A stretch of 64,000 bases of DNA from Pseudomonas sp. GM41(2012) (GCF_000282315.2 NZ_AKJN02000003.1:1-64000), one strand, 5' to 3'; counted from the first letter of the stretch, positions 47,391 through 55,964 are shown. Made by a program: numbers and translations. The notes: a model not told the origin generated them from the letters alone.

Positions 47391-47662
47391 TTATGCGGCC
47401 TCAGATTAGTTTGCTTTTGGCCCACTTCTGCCTGTCGGCATCGGCGGCAATTGGCCGCCTACCGCCCAACACTACTGACTAATCTGGGTGAGTCCAGTCG
47501 ATTAGGTGTGTGGCGAGGTTTAGCTACTGAACGGAATGCCACAAATTTGCCACACTCACCCCGCTAACCGCGGCGAAAAACTGCTAACCCCAGCTAGCAC
47601 AACCCTTTGATTCCCGGGCTAATTCACGCTAACGTATTGATTCTAAACGTCGACTTTTAGGA
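47391..47662. other. Right end of island, gene-free
   Basis: No gene is seen. Several 'gctaac'-type units (47563-47640) and the TTGCCACA pair at 47537-47556 lie here, all close to attR, so this may be the right arm region for integrase binding. Confidence 0.45.
47537..47556 (+). repeat. Putative integrase arm site, right end
   Basis: This is an exact 20-bp copy of 31633-31652, in direct orientation, about 107 bp inside attR. The left copy is about 71 bp inside attL. Confidence 0.6.
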
Positions 47663-47708
47663 CTCCGAAGGCAGTGGTCGTGGGTTCGAATCCCGCCTGG
47701 TGCACCAT
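47663..47708 (+). repeat. attR: displaced tRNA 3' half
   Basis: These 46 bp are identical to attL and hold the anticodon loop to CCA of tRNA-Arg without a 5' half. It marks the right boundary of the island and the start of the ancestral DNA downstream of the tRNA. Confidence 0.95.
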
Positions 47709-47722
47709 ACGTAGAAACGAGA

Positions 47723-47755
47723 AAGCCTCAGATCTTAGGGTCTGGGGCTTTTTTG
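47723..47755 (+). terminator. Ancestral tRNA-Arg terminator
   Basis: The stem AAGCCTCAGA / TCTGGGGCTT (one G-T pair) is followed by a T-run, 15 bp past attR. Before integration it would have ended the tRNA-Arg transcript. Confidence 0.8.
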
Positions 47756-47893
47756 TGGGTGTTGCACTGCATGTGATCGTAACAGGACCATGCTGGCTTC
47801 CTTGTGCCTCGCGTTTCGTCGGAGTCAGGCTAAACCCAACACGACGCGCGAATGTCTATAAATGTCTAAAAAACGTCTAACAATGTCTAGAAA

Positions 47894-49537
47894 TCAGCCT
47901 TTAGACATTTGCCACAGCTTGCCCTTGACCTCGATAACGCCCTGAATCTTAAGAGCCTGCAGCAGATTTTTGATCTTGTTGGCTTTCTGCTGACGGTCTA
48001 GAACCTCAGGTAGTTTGTCTACCAGTAGCTTATCGATGTCGATCCGTTTTGCTGAGCCAGACTTTTGGATCAACTCGCAAATAAGGCGCTTGTAATGGGT
48101 ATCGTCGATGCCCCGGTTAAGGATGTACTGCGCCAGATCGTCGCTGTGCCGCGCCACTTGGGCGGAAATATGAAAATTGGGCTTACGTCCTTCAATCAAC
48201 CCCTGCGCCTTGAGATGCAGAGACTGCGCATCGGTCAGCGGTTTGCGCTTCTGCACCCGATCCAAGAGCAGGATGTCCTCCAGCGACAAATTGGGTAGCT
48301 CAGCCAACTTGCGCGCATAGCTCATATCCAACACGCGTCCGGTGATAGTGACCTGCACGCGATTCCGCTCAAGCTGATACTCAGGCAGTGGAAAGAAGCG
48401 GTTCTTCTGGATCAGAAACATCTTGCGGATGCCGCTGCCGATGGTATCGATCATGTTCAGGTTGACCATTGCATCGGTGAGGAAGCGATTGCGGTAGCGG
48501 GTTTCCGGTGCGTCGGCCTGGATCACTTGTTCCACTGAGCCGGGAATGAAGTCGCCGGGGTTGCTGAAGCACAGTCGCCCGTCTTCGAACTCAACCACCG
48601 AGACCTTGCCACCCAGCTCGTAGTCCTGGTGGGCAATGGCATTGTTGAGTGCTTCGCGGATGATGAAGGGGTCATACTGGTCGACCTCCTCTGGGAACAA
48701 CGAGCTCTCTGACATATAGCGGTATTTCAGGTTTCGGATTTTACGGTAGACCTCATCCGCACTGACCAGCAATGGGCATGAGAAGTGCTGGTAATCCCGC
48801 TCAAAACCGTCGCGGTCCTTGAGAATCCAGCTGAGAGTGGGCGAGGCAGGATTGAGCCAGTGTGCCGCCTCCGGTTTGCCCAGCAACAAGATGGCGGTCC
48901 GGGTGATCTGCCCCTGGATGGTTACCTTAGCCTTGTTGAGAAAGGTTTCATCGCACCAGTCCGCCAGTTCGTCGGTCAACCTAGGATGCTTAGTGGAATA
49001 TTCGCGCCGGGCCAGCGCAATTGCCTCTTCGCTCAAGTCAGCCAGGCTGGCTCCGGGACAGAGGCCCGCGCTCCAGTCCTGAAGCCGGTTCTGGCGGCGG
49101 ATGCGTTCAATCTCTTCGAGCGACAGCGGCCCAAGGGACTCACCGTCGCGGCCGTAGAAATGTCCTTCCCAGGCCACCGGCAGACCTTGTGGTGCAGCGG
49201 GAATTTCGAACAGCAACACCCGGCCCGCAGGATGCTGAACGGTATGAATTTCGATAAAGGTTAGGCGCTGACTGATCTTGTCAGCTACTTCCTTCTTCAA
49301 AGACTGCAACTGCTTGGGCGTCTCGCGAAAGCGTGTTCCCACCACTTGCTGACGGTCATTGACGCCGAAGACCAGCCAGGCTGCGGACAGCCCCTTGAGG
49401 TTAGCCTCGTTGCTCAGCGCGGAGAAATAGCGGCCGAGCTTGTCGAAATCGTAGTTGCTCTTGGCTTCCTTGAACTCCACTACTTCGCTCTCGCCGCTGC
49501 CGGCCAGCAAGCGCTGCAGTTGCTGCTGGGCATCCAT
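47894..49537 (-). CDS. Schlafen/AlbA-type ATP-binding protein, R-M associated
   Basis: This 547-residue protein has an N-terminal AlbA_2/Schlafen-like domain ('EVVEFKEAKSNYDFDKLGRY', about residues 17-130) and a GHKL/HATPase-like region around residue 290 ('REALNNAIAHQDYELGG'). A winged-helix-type C-terminus follows. Such proteins often accompany type I restriction systems, between hsdS and hsdR. Its ATG overlaps the stop of the upstream hsd remnant (TAATG). The reading frame is intact although the neighbouring hsd genes are wrecked. Function in the system is unknown; it lies outside the tRNA island. Confidence 0.78.
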   Translation of the reverse strand: MDAQQQLQRLLAGSGESEVVEFKEAKSNYDFDKLGRYFSALSNEANLKGLSAAWLVFGVNDRQQVVGTRFRETPKQLQSLKKEVADKISQRLTFIEIHTVQHPAGRVLLFEIPAAPQGLPVAWEGHFYGRDGESLGPLSLEEIERIRRQNRLQDWSAGLCPGASLADLSEEAIALARREYSTKHPRLTDELADWCDETFLNKAKVTIQGQITRTAILLLGKPEAAHWLNPASPTLSWILKDRDGFERDYQHFSCPLLVSADEVYRKIRNLKYRYMSESSLFPEEVDQYDPFIIREALNNAIAHQDYELGGKVSVVEFEDGRLCFSNPGDFIPGSVEQVIQADAPETRYRNRFLTDAMVNLNMIDTIGSGIRKMFLIQKNRFFPLPEYQLERNRVQVTITGRVLDMSYARKLAELPNLSLEDILLLDRVQKRKPLTDAQSLHLKAQGLIEGRKPNFHISAQVARHSDDLAQYILNRGIDDTHYKRLICELIQKSGSAKRIDIDKLLVDKLPEVLDRQQKANKIKNLLQALKIQGVIEVKGKLWQMSKG

Positions 49538-49827
49538 TAGGCCACCTCCATATCCTGCGGTTCGGGCTCCACGATGCCAGGCACCTTAATGTTGCCGGTG
49601 ACTGCGCGGTTGATGAGAGTGGTTTTGTATTCCTTGAGTTTGGTGATTTGCTGTTCAAACAAGGCAACGACAGCATCCTGCTTCAGCGTTTCCAACTCAA
49701 CAAACACGCGGCCACGGATGTTGTCGTCCTTGGAGATCTCTTCCTTGGACACTCCCATATCGCGCAGGCAATCGTCGGCAATGGACCAGATGAAATAAAC
49801 CAGTTTGTTGTGGACCGCGTGGTTCAC
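49537..49827 (-). pseudogene. hsdM'-'hsdS fusion remnant
   Basis: The 96-codon frame begins 'NHAVHNKLVYFIWSIADDCL', the N-terminus typical of one class of HsdM. It ends 'FVELETLKQDAV' and 'YKTTLINRAVTGNIKVPG', the C-terminus typical of HsdS. A deletion of about 3 kb in an hsdMS operon would join them like this. The result has no methylase motif and no recognition domain. The downstream Schlafen/AlbA gene survives; no hsdR of this system is in view. Confidence 0.75.
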
Positions 49828-50404
49828 TGCAGATACTCCGTATCGAAGACGCTGGCCAACCGGGCGACTTGGCAGCCCAAGGGTTGACGAAACGCAGCAT
49901 CTTAACCAAATGGGGCCGAGACCGGGCTGAAATCTGGCCCATGGAACAGCCGTCGATCACCTCGTCCCGGCTCTTTCGGATAGGGATACCTTGCGGCTTA
50001 CTCCTAGGGTTGAGCGGGCGCTCCAGTCGTAGGCGGGATTACTGCCATGACCAGGGCTGGCGGACCCTCAAATGGCAAAAAGAAAAATCCAGATAATAAA
50101 AAACCCCTGAGCAGTATCAGCGCCGGAGCGCATCAACCGACAGGGGCCGTGTTGAAGGCGATTATAAAGGGTAAGGACATCTCGGCAACTGCTGGTGGGT
50201 CCGATGCAACCGTCAAGGAAAACTTGACTGTTCGAATTGAGCGCACGCGTCAGACTCAGGCGCCCGCTGGCGTTCCTATATTTCTTGGGCGTTTCTTGGG
50301 TAGTCGGCATTTTTTTGGTCAATCTCCCCGGCCCCTCGGGCGATGTTGGTAAGAATTTCAGTTGTTCGGTAATCCCGAACTACTGTCGCTGATAGACGAT
50401 GCAC
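49828..50404. other. Gene-free gap upstream of hsd remnant
   Basis: About 580 bp without a supported gene. On the minus strand a CCCCTG / CAGGGG stem with a 40-nt loop followed by a T-run (50097-50147) could end a transcript starting in 50,150-50,400, so a small RNA is possible. No known RNA family was recognised. The promoter for the hsd remnant should lie at its left end. Confidence 0.35.
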
Positions 50405-50405
50405 A

Positions 50406-50429
50406 AAAAAACCGCCGAAGCGGTTTTTT
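50406..50429. terminator. Rho-independent terminator, bidirectional
   Basis: The stem AAAAAACCGC / GCGGTTTTTT with a CGAA loop directly follows the small acidic protein gene and works on both strands. Confidence 0.85.
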
Positions 50430-50635
50430 CATTCTGTCGTCCAATCAAACTCGTCGTATTCATCATCCTCGTCGTCCTCGACCACTTCATCATCAAGAAC
50501 GTTTTCCTCAAACGCTTCCTCTTCCTGCTTCGCCAGCAGAAACTCCTTACGACTCTCAGTCACCGCGCGCCGTAATTCCTGACCCTTCACCGGGCAGTTG
50601 AGCATTTGGGCGATGCGGTCGATTTTTTTTGCCAT
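50429..50635 (-). CDS. Small acidic protein, 68 residues
   Basis: The product has a basic N-terminal half ('MAKKIDRIAQMLNCPVKGQELRR', split by a Pro) and a very acidic tail with runs of Glu/Asp. The start at 50635 follows 'TTGGAGGAAGCC', a strong ribosome site; 20 further codons upstream are open but unsupported. I recall such acidic small proteins in Pseudomonas genomes but no function. The stop codon abuts the terminator. Confidence 0.65.
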   Translation of the reverse strand: MAKKIDRIAQMLNCPVKGQELRRAVTESRKEFLLAKQEEEAFEENVLDDEVVEDDEDDEYDEFDWTTE

Positions 50636-50715
50636 GGCTTCCTCCAACGCATCGGCTATAGGCCGATAGTGCGCGCTTTCGGGTGTCGATGCCAAATGAC
50701 TGACCGCTCTGCCTC

Positions 50716-51339
50716 TCAGTTTTTCTGCAAATCCTTGAGTCTGGCCGTGAGATTTTCCTTGGGAAAGCGTTTGTGCAATGTCGCCATCAGGTCAGCAGCC
50801 GCTTGAGCCTGACCAGCCTTTTGCAGGCGGATCACTTCCCTTAATTGATCGTCGATAGACTTTGCCGGAGCTATCGCCGAGCGTTTGCTGACCTTCGCTT
50901 CGTCAGCCATTTCAGCGCTGATCGATTCGCTCTGCGCTGGGGCAGCAAGATCGGCCATTGGAGCCGCAGGCGCGGGGGCGGACATGGCGCTGGCCGGGGC
51001 AGCCAGAGAACGCGCAACCGATGACGGTGCTTCTTTTTTGGCGGCCGGTGCAGATGCCTTAGGGGCAGGCGCGAAGTCGTAACTCGGCAGTTGCTCCTCC
51101 GTGCGTTGCACCAGTGCAAGCATCAGGGCCACGCCGACGAGGCTGGCAAATGCAACTTGCCAACGGGGTTTCTGGCAGGCCTGGACCCAGCGTTTCCACA
51201 GACCTGGCTTCTGCGCAGGGACTTCACGCTGTGCGGTAGCCAGGAGGAACGCGTCGAGATGGGCCGGTGGTTCGCCGGTCGCGTGTTCACGATAGTGCTT
51301 CAACACTTCGTCTTCTGGCGTAGGACGGGCGTCAGTCAT
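50716..51339 (-). CDS. Putative anti-sigma factor, single membrane helix
   Basis: This 207-residue protein has a cytosolic N-terminal part (about residues 1-55), one membrane helix (about 60-78, 'VAFASLVGVALMLALV') and an Ala/Pro-rich periplasmic part. Its gene overlaps the ECF sigma gene by 4 bp, which is the normal arrangement for a sigma/anti-sigma pair. The role is inferred from position and topology; I see no clear zinc-anti-sigma (HxxxCxxC) motif. Confidence 0.7.
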   Translation of the reverse strand: MTDARPTPEDEVLKHYREHATGEPPAHLDAFLLATAQREVPAQKPGLWKRWVQACQKPRWQVAFASLVGVALMLALVQRTEEQLPSYDFAPAPKASAPAAKKEAPSSVARSLAAPASAMSAPAPAAPMADLAAPAQSESISAEMADEAKVSKRSAIAPAKSIDDQLREVIRLQKAGQAQAAADLMATLHKRFPKENLTARLKDLQKN

Positions 51340-51902
51340 GTCAGTACCTCCTCGGCCAGCAGCCGACGCAGTTTTTGCTGGGCGTAGCGCAAGCGGCTTT
51401 TGACGGTTTCCAGCGGTGTTTCGGTGAGGGTGGCGATCTGCGACAGGTCGAGATCGCCGTGGGCGCGCAGCAGGAACACTTCGCGCTGGTCAGCGGGCAG
51501 GTTTTGCAGGGCCGCTTCGAGGCGCTGGCTGTCGCGGCTCAGGCTCAGCAGTTGTTCGGGATCGGCAGCGTCATCGCTCAGGGCGTGGATCTGTTCGTCA
51601 TAGCTGTCGTGCAAGGGGTTGTGGATTCCGTGTTTGCGCCAGTGATCGATCAGTCGATTGCGGGCAATCTGATAGAGCCAGGTGCGAAAGTTCGCCCGGC
51701 CTTGTGGCTGACTGGTGCTGCGGATCAGGCTCAGCCAGGTGTCCTGGTAAACCTCTTCGGCCAACTCGGACTTGCCGCTCAGGCCGAGCAGGAATCGGTA
51801 GAGCCCTTGGCGGTGACGGGCGTACAGAATCTCGAACGCCGGCCCGTCGCCTGCGCGATAACGGGCCAGCAGCGATTCATCGCTCGATTCAGGCGCTGAC
51901 AT
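51336..51902 (-). CDS. ECF RNA polymerase sigma factor
   Basis: This 188-residue sigma factor has region 2 ('FEILYARHRQGLYRFLLGL', 'RTWLYQIARNRLIDHWRK') and region 4 ('LPADQREVFLLRAHGDLDLSQIATLTETPLETVKSRLRYAQ', shown here as the family pattern in parts). The start at 51902 ('MSAPESSDESLL') is 1 bp after the upstream stop. Targets are unknown. The P. aeruginosa SbrI/SbrR pair is a possible relative but was not tested. Confidence 0.88.
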   Translation of the reverse strand: MSAPESSDESLLARYRAGDGPAFEILYARHRQGLYRFLLGLSGKSELAEEVYQDTWLSLIRSTSQPQGRANFRTWLYQIARNRLIDHWRKHGIHNPLHDSYDEQIHALSDDAADPEQLLSLSRDSQRLEAALQNLPADQREVFLLRAHGDLDLSQIATLTETPLETVKSRLRYAQQKLRRLLAEEVLT

Positions 51903-51903
51903 T

Positions 51904-53613
51904 TCAGTTGTAGCCTCCTTTAAGCGGCTCACTGTTCGATGCGGTGGTGGTTCGCAGACTTTGCGCCAACTCCACCAATTGCACGAACTCTGCCCGCAGA
52001 CCAAATCGATCTTCGCCCCGCGCACCGCGCGCCAAAGCCTCGGTGTCCTTCAGGCTGAAATCACCGGTATAACGCCCGTCCTTGAGCTGCTGGGAAAACG
52101 CTGCCACGGCCGCCGCAAATCGCAGGTCTTCACTGGCTGGCGCAGCACTGTCAGTGATCGGCCGCTCGATCAAGCGACTGTTCCCACCTTCGGGCAACTG
52201 ATATCGCACGCGCAGTATGGCCATTTCCCCAGATTTCCCGGCAACAACTGCCCCGGAGTTGCCATACCGCAGCGGCTCCAGCCAACCCTTCTCGCCCTTG
52301 GGCACGATTTCATACAACGCCGTCACCGTATGCCCTGCGCCGATTTCACCGGCATCGACCTTGTCGTTGCTGAAATCCTCACGCTTCAACGCACGATTCT
52401 CATACCCCAACAGCCGATATTCGCTGACCTGCGCCGGGTTGAACTCCACTTGCAGCTTCACGTTTTTCGCCACGACCGCGAGGGTCGAGCCGAGTTGATC
52501 CACCAGCACCTTGCGCGCCTCGCGCAGGTTGTCGATGTAGGCATAGTTGCCGTCGCCGGCATCGGCCAACTGTTCCATCAGGTGTTCATTGTAGTTATCC
52601 ACACCAAAACCCAATGTGGTCAGGGAAACGCCGGTCTTGCGTTTATCCACAGCCATTTGCTTAAGGCTGTCGAAGTCGCTGATACCGACGTTGAAGTCAC
52701 CGTCAGTGGCCAGCAGGATGCGGTTGATGCCCTTGGGAATAAACGCCTGCTGCGCCATTTGATAGGCCAGTTCGATGCCTGACGCCCCGGCGGTGGAGCC
52801 GCCGGCGGTTAATTGATCGATGGCTGTACGAATTTTCGCTTTTTCGCGTCCGGACGTTGGCTCCAGCACTACACGCGAATCACCGGCATAGACGACCAAT
52901 GAAACCCGGTCCTGCTCGCGCATTTGATCGACCAGCAATTTCAGGGTGCTTTTGACCAGCGGTAAACCCTCGCGTCTGTCCATCGAACCGGACACGTCCA
53001 CCAGAAACACCAGGTTCGCCGGGGCCAGTTCCGCAACCGCACGGTCCGAGGCCTTGATGCCGATGCGCAGCAATCGGGTATGCGGGTTCCACGGCGACGG
53101 AGCCAGCTCTGTGGTCACGCCGAAGGGCGAGCCATCGGTGGGCAATGCGTAATCGTAGGGGAAGTAATTGACCATCTCCTCCAGTCGCACCGCACCTTCC
53201 GGTGGCAGGCGCCCTTGATTGAGCAGGCGACGGACGTTGGCGTAAGCACCGGTGTCGACGTCGGCGCTGAAGGTCGAGACGGGTGCTTCGGCCACGCTGT
53301 GAATCGGGTTATCCGCCAGCGCTTGATACTGCTCCCGCTGCTCATCCTGATAGCCCTGCGGATACGCCTCGCCCGCCGGCATCGGCGCATAGCTCGTCGC
53401 CGGTGCGGGGCGAACACTGCGCTTGGCCATCGAAGTGTCCGCCATGACAGCCTCGCTGCGCACCAGTACTTCAGCCGGCAGCGCACCTTGAGCCGGTGGC
53501 GCAGCCGAGGCGGAATCAGGCTTGGATGAAACGCCGCAACCGGCAATGGCCAGCAGCAACCCGGCGGCGAAACCCTGGGCGGCCGGGCGGAGGAAATGCA
53601 GAGGGAGGGACAT
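51904..53613 (-). CDS. Von Willebrand factor A-domain lipoprotein (YfbK-like)
   Basis: This 569-residue protein has a lipoprotein signal with lipobox 'IAGC' near residue 26 and a vWA domain (about residues 195-370) with MIDAS motif 'DVSGS' and 'ATDGDFN'. N- and C-terminal YfbK-type regions are present ('STFSADVDTGAYANVRR', 'FAAAVAAFSQQLKDGRYTGD'). It is the first gene of an operon with the ECF sigma and the putative anti-sigma, so it may be the signal input or a target. The ligand is unknown. Confidence 0.85.
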   Translation of the reverse strand: MSLPLHFLRPAAQGFAAGLLLAIAGCGVSSKPDSASAAPPAQGALPAEVLVRSEAVMADTSMAKRSVRPAPATSYAPMPAGEAYPQGYQDEQREQYQALADNPIHSVAEAPVSTFSADVDTGAYANVRRLLNQGRLPPEGAVRLEEMVNYFPYDYALPTDGSPFGVTTELAPSPWNPHTRLLRIGIKASDRAVAELAPANLVFLVDVSGSMDRREGLPLVKSTLKLLVDQMREQDRVSLVVYAGDSRVVLEPTSGREKAKIRTAIDQLTAGGSTAGASGIELAYQMAQQAFIPKGINRILLATDGDFNVGISDFDSLKQMAVDKRKTGVSLTTLGFGVDNYNEHLMEQLADAGDGNYAYIDNLREARKVLVDQLGSTLAVVAKNVKLQVEFNPAQVSEYRLLGYENRALKREDFSNDKVDAGEIGAGHTVTALYEIVPKGEKGWLEPLRYGNSGAVVAGKSGEMAILRVRYQLPEGGNSRLIERPITDSAAPASEDLRFAAAVAAFSQQLKDGRYTGDFSLKDTEALARGARGEDRFGLRAEFVQLVELAQSLRTTTASNSEPLKGGYN

Positions 53614-53702
53614 GGGGGCTGACCTCAGGAGGAAATTGATCCATTCATCCTCTGAGACGAGCCCCTCTTCAGGTTCGGGTTAAACCGCAGTGAAAAGAAT
53701 CT

Positions 53703-54263
53703 TCAGCGGTGATAACGCCGCACTACGCTGCTGTTTCTCAGCACATGGTCTTTGATCTTTTCCAGTAGCTGTGCGCGGGTAAGGCCAGCAGGCAAGGCGT
53801 CCGGTGCCAGGTCCAGGGCATAAATCTGGATGATGTAGTGGTGCGCGCTATCGCCGATCGGCGGACAAGGTCCGACATAACCTGTGGTGCCTTTGACGTT
53901 CATGCCCCCGACGCCTTCCAGGGCGGATTTGGCGCCGACACCGGCCGGGATCTGGTGGGTGGTCGGTTTGATGCCGTAATGCACCCAGTGATCGACACCC
54001 TGGCCTTTCGCGCCATCGGGGTCATGCATGACGATGGCGTAACTGAGGGTGCCCGCCGGGCCGGCGTTCCAGTTCAAGGCTGGTGACTGGTTGTGCCCAC
54101 CACAATTGGGCGCATCGCTGGCAGCCGCCGAGGTAAACAGTCGATCGTCGGTGACACCTGGGATGTTCAGGGTAAAACGCTCCTGGGCCTGCGCCGGCAA
54201 TTGCACGCAAAGGGCGACTGCAACGGCCGCCAGCCAAGGGTTCAGAGAGGTCAATCGGGTCAT
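53703..54263 (-). CDS. Secreted YbhB/YbcL-type PEBP family protein
   Basis: This 186-residue protein has a signal peptide ('WLAAVAVALCVQLPAQAQE', cleavage after AQA) and a phosphatidylethanolamine-binding-like fold with 'SPALNW', 'VMHDPDG', 'DHWVHYGI' and 'GPCPPIGDSAHHYIIQIYAL'. The function of bacterial members is unclear. The start at 54263 gives the signal peptide; the frame is open far upstream, into the divergent gene. Periplasmic location is predicted. Confidence 0.82.
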   Translation of the reverse strand: MTRLTSLNPWLAAVAVALCVQLPAQAQERFTLNIPGVTDDRLFTSAAASDAPNCGGHNQSPALNWNAGPAGTLSYAIVMHDPDGAKGQGVDHWVHYGIKPTTHQIPAGVGAKSALEGVGGMNVKGTTGYVGPCPPIGDSAHHYIIQIYALDLAPDALPAGLTRAQLLEKIKDHVLRNSSVVRRYHR

Positions 54264-54402
54264 ACCGGAGCACCTTGTGCGGGTGGGGCCGTCGTCGGCG
54301 TGCAAACTATAGCCGGACCGTTCACTTGGTGGCAGCGGGAATTGGCTGAACCTCCAGATAAGCGCCAAACTCTTAAGTGAAACGCTTGCCTGGAGAGTGA
54401 TC

Positions 54403-55932
54403 ATGGCACTGCACCGCGTCGCCCGTTTCGCCGATGTGCCCGAAAACCGGGGCCTTGAAGTCAAGGTCGCGGACACGAAAATTGTCCTGCTGCGGGTGGG
54501 CGATCATCTTCGTGCCTTTCAGGGCGAATGCCCCCATGCCGGGGCGCCGCTGGCCGAAGGCGCTCTGTGCCACGGACGTTTGATCTGCCCTTGGCACAAG
54601 GCCGCGTATCGGATCGAGGACGGTGCGCTGTGCGAACCGCCGGCCTTGGACAGTCTCAAGCGCTATCGGCTGGAAGTGCGCGATGACGAAGTCTGGGTCG
54701 ACGATCAACCGATGTCCGACGCTCATACCCCACCGGCGGACGACGAGCGAACGTTTGTGATCATCGGCGCCGGCGCCGCAGGCACGGCGTGCGCGGCAGC
54801 GTTGCGCGAAAAGGGCTTCGGTGGCCGGGTGCTGTTGATCGACCGTGAAACCGGCGCCGGTTACGACCGCACAGTCTTGAGCAAATTCGTGATTGCCGGG
54901 GAGATGCCACCGGAAGAAGTCCCGCCGCTGCGTGATGAAGACTTTTACCGCGAACAACGCATTGAGCGAATCAACGCTGAAGTGACGAGCCTGGACGCCG
55001 CGAACAAGACGTTGCGCCTGGCTGATGGTCAATCGCTGAGCTACGACGCTGCCCTGCTCGCCACCGGTGGCACACCCAATTCGCTTACGCTGCCTGGCGC
55101 CGACCTGCCGCAGGTGTTCGTGCTGCGTTCGAAAGATCAGGCGCAGCGGATTCTGGGCTCGGCAAAACCAGGCCAACGGGCGGTGATCATTGGCGACAGT
55201 TTCATCGCCATGGAATCCGCGTCCTCCCTGCGTCAATACGGCCTGGACGTCACCGTTCTGGCCCGCCACGCCGTGCCTTTCGCCAAACAGTTTGGCGACG
55301 CCGTCGGCAAGGCGATTCGTGCCCTGCACGAGGCCAATGGCGTGGTGTTTCATACGGATGGCAACGCAACGCACATCGAAGGAACCACCAGCGTCGAAGC
55401 GGTGCGCCTGGACAACGGTCAACGTTTACCGGCGGATCTGGTATTGGTCGGCATTGGCGTCAGCCCGGCAACCGGCGCATTTACCGGCCTTCCCCTGGAA
55501 AAAGACCAGTCGCTGAAGGTCGACGGCGGGATGCGCGTGACCGATGGGCTTTGGGCCGCTGGCGATATCGCGACCTTCCCGCTCAACGGCCAGCCCCAAC
55601 GAATCGAACATTGGCGCCTGGCACAGCAACAGGCACGGATCGCGGCGATGAACATGCTCGGCGGCGACGAGCATTACCTCGACGTGCCCTATTTCTGGAC
55701 CTGGCACTTCGGTAAAAACTACGACTACCTTGGCCACGCCGCGACCTGGGATGAGGTCGAGTTCAAAGGCGACCCTGACCACCCTCCCTTTATCGGCCTG
55801 TTCGGCAAGCAGGGATTGGTGGTCGCCGCGGTGGCATGCGATGAAGAACGTGCGATAGCGCTGCTCGCCGAACGGATGAAACAGCCGTTGTCGGTGGATG
55901 AGGCGTGGCTGCTGATTCGGGACTTGAATTGA
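54403..55932 (+). CDS. Rieske ferredoxin-NAD(P)H reductase fusion (AIFM3-like)
   Basis: This 509-residue soluble protein joins an N-terminal Rieske [2Fe-2S] domain (about residues 1-105; ligands in 'CPHAG' and 'CPWH') to an FAD/NAD reductase (about 115-505). Dinucleotide-binding motifs 'VIIGAGAAGTACAAAL' and 'AVIIGDSFIAMESAS' and the FAD-binding 'LWAAGDIATF' are visible. The order resembles AIFM3-like proteins. It may deliver electrons to an oxygenase or respond to redox stress; no partner is adjacent. The start at 54403 follows 'TGGAGAGTGATC'. Confidence 0.85.
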   Translation: MALHRVARFADVPENRGLEVKVADTKIVLLRVGDHLRAFQGECPHAGAPLAEGALCHGRLICPWHKAAYRIEDGALCEPPALDSLKRYRLEVRDDEVWVDDQPMSDAHTPPADDERTFVIIGAGAAGTACAAALREKGFGGRVLLIDRETGAGYDRTVLSKFVIAGEMPPEEVPPLRDEDFYREQRIERINAEVTSLDAANKTLRLADGQSLSYDAALLATGGTPNSLTLPGADLPQVFVLRSKDQAQRILGSAKPGQRAVIIGDSFIAMESASSLRQYGLDVTVLARHAVPFAKQFGDAVGKAIRALHEANGVVFHTDGNATHIEGTTSVEAVRLDNGQRLPADLVLVGIGVSPATGAFTGLPLEKDQSLKVDGGMRVTDGLWAAGDIATFPLNGQPQRIEHWRLAQQQARIAAMNMLGGDEHYLDVPYFWTWHFGKNYDYLGHAATWDEVEFKGDPDHPPFIGLFGKQGLVVAAVACDEERAIALLAERMKQPLSVDEAWLLIRDLN

Positions 55933-55964
55933 CGGCTGTTCTCCCGCTTCAAACGCCAGACAGC

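Larger units (their letters stand above)
31517..47708. mobile_element. Integrated plasmid-like genomic island in tRNA-Arg
   Basis: The island runs between identical 46-bp direct repeats (31517-31562 and 47663-47708) formed by the tRNA 3' half. It carries a tyrosine integrase next to attL, an excisionase-like protein, a TrfA-type replication initiator with iteron-like repeats, a broken MobC-like gene, Mrr and a type IC restriction-modification operon with prrC. No REP repeats occur inside, unlike the flanks, and genes such as hsdS and prrC are visibly AT-richer than the core. The size of the moving unit is 16,146 bp. Confidence 0.92.

Noticed and set aside
47674..47880. 68-codon frame beginning inside attR
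   Set aside because: It starts in the displaced tRNA half and runs through the tRNA terminator.
50047..50352. 101-codon plus-strand frame in the gap near the hsd remnant
   Set aside because: No ribosome site or family, and it runs through the hairpin-like stretch.
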